Source of the DNA: Candidatus Aenigmatarchaeota archaeon
Lineage (GTDB): Archaea > Aenigmatarchaeota > Aenigmatarchaeia > PWEA01 > JAGHBM01
Reading direction: 5' to 3'
Assembly: GCA_023133195.1 (NCBI GenBank)
Contig: JAGLWW010000017.1
Location: forward strand, 1-10,087
Length of the DNA stretch: 10,087 bases
The position numbers and the translations under genes were made by a program. This document shows positions 6,025 to 10,087 of this stretch, one piece after another. The notes below the pieces were generated by a model that ran no database searches, was not told the DNA's origin, and saw nothing but the letters and a program-made list of their open reading frames with translations. The stretch's first letter is position 1, and each line of letters starts with the position of its first letter.

Positions 6025-6981
6025 TTAAAATTTTAACTTCTTTGCTGCATATTCCGGAAGCACTTCATTCACATAAAGCCCGAAATATTCAAATCCCCCG
6101 TATATTTTTAATTTTGGATAAATCTCGATGTGAAAATGCCAGAAGTCGGACTTGGGAAAAGAATTGTAAACTATATGATACGGCAAATCACCGAATAACT
6201 CTGCATACTTTCCGAGCAATTTTTTAATTGTTTTTACAAGATATTTTTGCTGTGAGTTGTCCAAGCAGGATATGTCTGATATATGTTTCTTTGGGAATAT
6301 CCATGTTTCATATGGCCAAGTGGAAGCATATGGAGCAAGAACGATAAACTCTTTATTTTCTGAAACCACTCTTTCTTTTTTCTTTTTTTCAGCCTTAATT
6401 ATATCACAATATGGGCACCTCTGCTCCTTTTTGTAGTATTTTTCAGAGGCAGTCATCTTTTCAGAAATCTTTTTCGGAAATACCGGTGAGGCTATTATCT
6501 GGGAGTGTGTGTGCCCGAGCGAAGCTCCTGCCATCTTACCCTCGTTCTTGAACACAGTCACGTATACTGTCTCTTTTTTTGCAAGCAAAAACTTGTAACG
6601 CTCCACAAGAGTCTTGAAGCAGAGTTCCAGTTGCTTCATAGAAAGTTCATGGTATTCTTTATAATGGTCTGGCGTCTCTATCAAAACTTCATGATAGCCA
6701 TAAGGTTTGTAATGCTTGAAAAATCCTTTGCCTTCCTCTCCATTAAACGGAACTTCACTCAATGCAGGGAACTTGTTCGGTATTAGCCTTACTTTCCAAT
6801 TCTTTTTCGGAATCTGTTTTATTGCTTTTGGCGTCAAATGTTCATTTCCGGGGCAGAAAGGGCATTTTTCAGGAGGGATATCCTTTTCCTTAAGTTTCCT
6901 GAATGCGTGCGGTCTCTTCGCTCTTTTGGGAGAAAAAATAACATACTTTTCTGCTATATAATCTTTTCTTATTTCATTCAT
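6025..6981 (-). CDS. galT: GalT-like HIT-superfamily nucleotidyltransferase (galactose-1-phosphate uridylyltransferase family)
   Basis: The canonical reaction moves UMP between UDP-glucose and galactose-1-phosphate through a uridylylated histidine (Leloir pathway). The 318 residues fit the family. Visible features are two zinc-type pairs, C40-x2-C43 (KCPFCPGNE) and C189-x2-C192 (RCPYC); the active-site loop AGASLGHTHSQ (151-161), whose second histidine (H159) is the expected nucleotidyl acceptor; and a C-terminal HFHIEIYP (282-289). The usual Pro of the HPH motif is Thr here (H157-T-H159). GalT-family members with other substrates, such as plant ADP-glucose phosphorylase, also lack that Pro as I recall, so the sugar and nucleotide are uncertain. 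It follows the phosphohexomutase gene by 22 bases, with GTGAT (6985-6989) as Shine-Dalgarno three bases before ATG. The operon suggests a hexose-1-phosphate/nucleotide-sugar step. No galactokinase or UDP-glucose epimerase gene is in the window. Family is secure, exact substrate is not. Confidence 0.85.
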   Translation of the reverse strand: MNEIRKDYIAEKYVIFSPKRAKRPHAFRKLKEKDIPPEKCPFCPGNEHLTPKAIKQIPKKNWKVRLIPNKFPALSEVPFNGEEGKGFFKHYKPYGYHEVLIETPDHYKEYHELSMKQLELCFKTLVERYKFLLAKKETVYVTVFKNEGKMAGASLGHTHSQIIASPVFPKKISEKMTASEKYYKKEQRCPYCDIIKAEKKKKERVVSENKEFIVLAPYASTWPYETWIFPKKHISDISCLDNSQQKYLVKTIKKLLGKYAELFGDLPYHIVYNSFPKSDFWHFHIEIYPKLKIYGGFEYFGLYVNEVLPEYAAKKLKF

Positions 6982-7003
6982 TTTATCACAATTAATATTG
7001 TAT

Positions 7004-8335
7004 TCAGCCTTTTATAATTTCTTCAACTTCCTTTGTTTTTTCTTCCATCAATTCTTTAGTGTCTGCTTCCAGATTCAGTCTCAACAAATCCTCCGTGTTT
7101 GATGACCTGACATTAAACCACCAGTCATCGAATTCCACGGTAATTCCATCTATTTTTGATATTTTAGCTTCTTTCTTGGAATAAATTTCTTCAATTTGAT
7201 TTAATTTTTCTTCCTTATTTTGTGTTCTTATGTTTATTTCATAAGTTTTATAGTATTTCATGAAAGGCAAAGAAAGTTCTGTTAATTTCTTTCCTGATTT
7301 CAGTATAATATTAATCAATTTAATCATTGCATATAGTCCATCGTCAATACAATAATGTTCCTTGTACATCATATGTCCAGAAGTTTCGGCACCAAGAACA
7401 CCACCCTCTTTTATTAATTTTTCCTTGTAATATGGATTTCCAACTTTCATCGCAACAGGAATACCGCCGGCTTTTTTTATTTCTTTTTCTAAAGTTTTAC
7501 TGCATCTTAAATCATAATATATTTTTTCTCCAGAATACGTTTTTAATATATCCAACGCCAAAATTCCAATCAAAATATCTCCTCGAAGTTCGGTTCCGTT
7601 TTCATCAACCGGAGTCGCTCTGTCCGCATCTCCATCAAAGAAAATTCCCAAGTCAGCCTTTCTTTTCTTTACCTCTTTGATTAAGTCATTGAAATTTTCC
7701 TTTACATGCGGGTTTGGTTCGTGATTCGGAAAGTTTGGTTTAGGCTCATCGTAAAGATGATATACTTCGAAGTCAGTTTTATCGAAGAAAGGTTTTGCTG
7801 CAAGAGACCCCACACCATTGCCATAGTCTATAACTATTTTCAAACCCTCTTTTTTTTCAAGTTTTCTGAAAAGATGATTTATATATTCATCCAAAATATT
7901 TCGATTTTCTTTTTGTATCACCACTTCTTTTATTTCAATTTCTTTAGAAAGTTTTTCAATCTCTAACATGCCGGAATCTTTTCCTATTTGCAAGATATTT
8001 CCTTTCTCATTTTTGACCATTTTTATTCCATTAAATTCAGCCGGGTTATGAGAGGCACTAATCATAATTCCTCCACTAACCTCCCATTTGATTACAGCAA
8101 AATAAAGCATGGGAGTGTTACACAATCCGATATCTATAACTTCTTTTTTTTCACTACAAAGGCCTTTTATCACAGATTCCTTTATAGAAGGAGAAGATTC
8201 TCTCGCATCCATACCTATAACGATTTTTTCTCCTTTTAGAAATTTACCGAAAGCAGAACCTATCTTGAAAGCCCAATTTTCATCCAATTCTAAAGGGTAT
8301 TTTCCTCTTACGTCATAGGCTTTGCAAATTCCCAT
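7004..8335 (-). CDS. manB: Phosphomannomutase/phosphoglucomutase
   Basis: This alpha-D-phosphohexomutase interconverts hexose-6-phosphate and hexose-1-phosphate (mannose and/or glucose) through a phosphoserine, supplying precursors of GDP-mannose or UDP-glucose. The 443 residues match the bifunctional PMM/PGM group. Four domains are marked by the opening KAYDVRGKYP (5-14), the phosphoserine loop SASHNP (S95), the metal loop DGDAD (234-238), the sugar-recognition loop GAETSGH (315-321) and the phosphate-binding RSSNTED (410-416). The sugar loop is usually GGEMSGH or GEESGH; Glu317 and Ser319 are kept, but Ala and Thr replace the usual neighbours. It is the first gene of the operon with the GalT-like gene and is divergent from ppsA. 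No Shine-Dalgarno precedes ATG 8335, so translation may be leaderless or from a short leader. Parts of the gene look markedly more AT-rich than its neighbours (about 18-22% GC in two hand-counted 60-base lines). Mannose versus glucose specificity cannot be decided. Confidence 0.92.
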   Translation of the reverse strand: MGICKAYDVRGKYPLELDENWAFKIGSAFGKFLKGEKIVIGMDARESSPSIKESVIKGLCSEKKEVIDIGLCNTPMLYFAVIKWEVSGGIMISASHNPAEFNGIKMVKNEKGNILQIGKDSGMLEIEKLSKEIEIKEVVIQKENRNILDEYINHLFRKLEKKEGLKIVIDYGNGVGSLAAKPFFDKTDFEVYHLYDEPKPNFPNHEPNPHVKENFNDLIKEVKKRKADLGIFFDGDADRATPVDENGTELRGDILIGILALDILKTYSGEKIYYDLRCSKTLEKEIKKAGGIPVAMKVGNPYYKEKLIKEGGVLGAETSGHMMYKEHYCIDDGLYAMIKLINIILKSGKKLTELSLPFMKYYKTYEINIRTQNKEEKLNQIEEIYSKKEAKISKIDGITVEFDDWWFNVRSSNTEDLLRLNLEADTKELMEEKTKEVEEIIKG

Positions 8336-8426
8336 AATTTTATTTATTTTCTATTTAATAAAAAACATTTCTTATAACTTTATAAATTCCTACCCTCTTT
8401 ATAATGATATAACAGGAGGTGTGTTG
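8336..8426. promoter_or_regulatory. Divergent manB/ppsA promoter region
   Basis: This is a 91-base AT-rich gap between divergent genes. TTTATAAA at 8379-8386 reads the same on both strands. Rightward it predicts a start near 8410, giving a leader of about 17 bases that includes the ppsA Shine-Dalgarno. Leftward it predicts a start near 8356, leaving about 21 bases before the manB ATG. TTATAA occurs three times (8372, 8380, 8399), so other TATA choices are possible, as is TTATTAAATA (about 8352-8361, minus strand) for manB. No longer palindrome or riboswitch-like structure is apparent. Confidence 0.5.
8415..8421 (+). promoter_or_regulatory. Strong Shine-Dalgarno of ppsA
   Basis: GGAGGTG, five bases before ATG 8427, is a full match to the archaeal anti-Shine-Dalgarno and fixes the start. 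It is the strongest ribosome binding site in the window, in keeping with a highly expressed central-metabolism gene. Confidence 0.85.
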
Positions 8427-10087
8427 ATGAAATACGTTTTATGGTTCAATGAGATTTCTAAAAAGAATATCCCCCAGGTAGGCGGCAAGAACGCCAATTT
8501 AGGTGAAATGATACAAAAGATAAAGGTTCCCGTTCCAAACGGTTTTGCCATAACCACAAAGGCTTATGATCATTTTATAAAGGAGAACAAACTGGACAAG
8601 AAGATAAAAAAAATCGTCTCAAAACTTGACAAAAGAAATCTTAAGAATCTGGAAAACGTCGGGCGGGAGGTAAGAAAATTGATAATGTCGGGTGAATTTC
8701 CTGAAGATCTCAGAAAGGATATACTTATTCATTACAAAAAACTTTCCAGACAATCCGGGAAAAAAGAAGAGAATGTGGCCGTGAGAAGTTCTGCCACGGC
8801 CGAGGATTTGGTGGACGCAAGCTTCGCCGGCCAGCAGGAAAGTTATCTTAATATGAAAGGGGAAAAGCAGCTGCTTAACGCCGTGAAGAAATGCATCGCA
8901 TCTCTTTTCACAAATCGTGCCATTTCTTACAGGGAAGACAAGGGTTTCAATCATTTTCAAGTAAAACTTTCCGTGGCGGTCCAGAAGATGGTCCGTTCCA
9001 AAAGTTCAGGCGTCATGTTCTCTTTAGACCCGGATTCCGGCAACACAAGTTTCGTATTCATAAACGGGAGCTGGGGCCTCGGAGACTACATAGTTCAGGG
9101 AAAAGTTAACCCGGATGATTTTTACGTGTTGAAAGCAACAAAAACTTTGATAAGCAAGAAGCTTGGGAGCAAGAAAGCGATGGAAGTTCGTTCGTCCAAC
9201 GGCGTTAAGCACAAAGTAACTCCCCAGTCTCTTAGGAATAAGTTCTGCATAACAGACAAGGAAGTTATACAGTTGGCCGAATACTGTTTAGACATAGAAA
9301 AACATTACAAAAGACCGATGGACGTGGAATGGGCAAAAGATGAAAAAGGCAAATTATACATACTTCAGGCAAGACCGGAAACCGTTCATTCAATCAGCTC
9401 AGGCGTCATAAGAGATTACGTGTTAAAAGAGAAAAGCAAAGTCCTTGTTGAAGGCGGAAGCATAGGCAGGAAGATAAGCGCCGGTGAAGTCAACGTAATA
9501 AAATCAACAAAGAACATCTCAAAATTCAAAAAAGGACAGATATTGGTGACGGAAATAACAGACCCCGACTGGGAGCCAATTATGAAAATAGCTTCGGCCA
9601 TAATAACTGAAAAAGGTGGCCGCACATCGCACGCGGCAATCATCTCCAGAGAATTGGGAATACCTGCAATAATAGGGACTGGGAATGCCACTAAAAAACT
9701 GAAGAGCGGCCAGGTCGTGACTGTGGACTGCACGGAGGAGAGCGGTAAGGTATGGAAAGGTAAACTCAAGTACAATATAAAAGAGATGACTTTGGGAAAG
9801 ATACCAAAGACAAAGACCCAGGTTTTCGTGAACGTTGGCATACCGGAAAAAGCATTGGTTCAGGGACAGCTTCCTGCAGAGGGTGTCGGACTGGCCCGTG
9901 AAGAATTCATAATAACTTCAATAGGAGAACACCCGCTCTCCATGATAAAACAAGGCAGGTCTGCGGAATTCGTGGACAAGCTTACCGACGGCATAGCAAA
10001 GATAGCGGCTTCTTTCTATCCACGCGACGTCGTGCTCCGTACGTCAGACTTTAAGACAAACGAATACGCTGGTCTCAAAGGAGGAAA
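8427..10087 (+). CDS. ppsA: Phosphoenolpyruvate synthase, 3' end beyond window
   Basis: The enzyme converts pyruvate, ATP and water to phosphoenolpyruvate, AMP and phosphate, the entry to gluconeogenesis (in some archaea it is also proposed to run in the catabolic direction). The frame is open from ATG 8427 to the window end, 553 complete codons; the family is about 750-820 residues, so roughly the last quarter to third is missing. The N-terminal ATP-grasp region shows VGGKNANLGEM (18-28, with the ATP-binding Lys21), VRSSATAEDL (119-128) and QARPET (314-319). The phosphohistidine swivelling domain has GGRTSHAAIISRELGIPAI with catalytic His402. The PEP/pyruvate TIM-barrel domain begins with GVGLAREEF and continues to RTSDFKTNEYAGL at the edge. 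All visible catalytic landmarks are intact and no frameshift was found on codon-by-codon reading. It is divergent from manB and together with it suggests a gluconeogenesis-to-sugar-phosphate cluster. Identity is very secure. Confidence 0.96.
   Translation, partial: MKYVLWFNEISKKNIPQVGGKNANLGEMIQKIKVPVPNGFAITTKAYDHFIKENKLDKKIKKIVSKLDKRNLKNLENVGREVRKLIMSGEFPEDLRKDILIHYKKLSRQSGKKEENVAVRSSATAEDLVDASFAGQQESYLNMKGEKQLLNAVKKCIASLFTNRAISYREDKGFNHFQVKLSVAVQKMVRSKSSGVMFSLDPDSGNTSFVFINGSWGLGDYIVQGKVNPDDFYVLKATKTLISKKLGSKKAMEVRSSNGVKHKVTPQSLRNKFCITDKEVIQLAEYCLDIEKHYKRPMDVEWAKDEKGKLYILQARPETVHSISSGVIRDYVLKEKSKVLVEGGSIGRKISAGEVNVIKSTKNISKFKKGQILVTEITDPDWEPIMKIASAIITEKGGRTSHAAIISRELGIPAIIGTGNATKKLKSGQVVTVDCTEESGKVWKGKLKYNIKEMTLGKIPKTKTQVFVNVGIPEKALVQGQLPAEGVGLAREEFIITSIGEHPLSMIKQGRSAEFVDKLTDGIAKIAASFYPRDVVLRTSDFKTNEYAGLKGG

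Noticed and set aside
7327..7680. 117-codon open frame on the + strand within the phosphohexomutase gene
   Set aside because: It is antisense to intact catalytic motifs. The Phe/Leu/His-rich product reflects reverse-read AT-rich codons.
8372..8404. Three TTATAA copies as a possible operator array
   Set aside because: The spacing is irregular (8 and 19 bases) and the hexamer is simple AT sequence expected in TATA-rich promoters, so I kept it only as alternative TATA elements.
8425..8430. TGATGA resembling a C-box of a C/D guide RNA
   Set aside because: It overlaps the ppsA start codon and I found no matching D-box (CTGA) with C'/D' elements at a suitable distance.
9416..9841. 141-codon open frame on the minus strand within ppsA
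   Set aside because: It is antisense to the phosphohistidine and barrel domains of a clearly coding ppsA. Its product is a low-information hydrophobic/serine mix with no motif and there is no promoter or Shine-Dalgarno signal.

Overview
The window looks like part of a DPANN-type or other small-genome archaeal chromosome. The evidence is an archaeal-type Lhr helicase with a Cys4 zinc ribbon, an archaeal-style endonuclease III, TTTATAWW-type TATA elements instead of bacterial -35/-10 boxes, Shine-Dalgarno sequences of the GGAGGTG/GGTGA/GTGAT kind mixed with apparently leaderless genes, T-tracts as the only terminator-like signals, and short AT-rich intergenic gaps. No rRNA, tRNA, CRISPR array, insertion sequence or other mobile element is visible, and no gene-free stretch exceeds 100 bases. 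The archaeal placement is an inference; the lineage cannot be fixed from these genes.

Layout. (1) 1-921 (+) is the 3' part of a gene for a probable extracytoplasmic protein ending in a lamin-tail domain. (2) 922-2930 (-) is a tight three-gene operon, nth (endonuclease III) > metK (S-adenosylmethionine synthetase) > a 73-residue two-helix membrane protein, with a 14-base overlap and a 7-base gap. Its last stop codon directly abuts the stop of the lamin-tail gene. (3) 2931-2998 is a divergent promoter that appears to share one TATA element and carries a perfect 17-base palindrome. It drives nth leftward and lhr (2999-5836, +) rightward. (4) 5877-6011 (+) is a candidate 44-residue highly charged ORF, convergent with the next unit. 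(5) 6025-8335 (-) is a two-gene sugar-phosphate operon, a phosphomannomutase/phosphoglucomutase followed by a GalT-like HIT-superfamily nucleotidyltransferase. (6) 8336-8426 is a second divergent promoter. (7) 8427-10087 (+) is ppsA (phosphoenolpyruvate synthase), cut by the window end.

How the genes fit together. nth and lhr form a divergent nucleic-acid-maintenance pair (base excision repair glycosylase plus Lhr helicase) that may be co-regulated through the shared promoter and palindrome. ppsA, the hexose-phosphate mutase and the GalT-like enzyme form a second divergent group that would run from pyruvate to PEP (gluconeogenesis) and from hexose-6-phosphate to hexose-1-phosphate and nucleotide sugars, feeding glycan or surface-polymer synthesis. 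metK supplies SAM. It belongs to the bacterial/eukaryotic MetK family, not the separate archaeal MAT family, so it is the best lateral-transfer candidate here.

Most of the window is conserved housekeeping genes. I see no convincing new multi-gene system. The points worth a second look are the bacterial-type metK in an archaeal context, the palindrome in the nth/lhr promoter, the unrecognised 44- and 73-residue small genes, the GalT-like enzyme of uncertain substrate, and lysine-rich C-terminal coding regions that double as T-tract terminators for the opposing gene.
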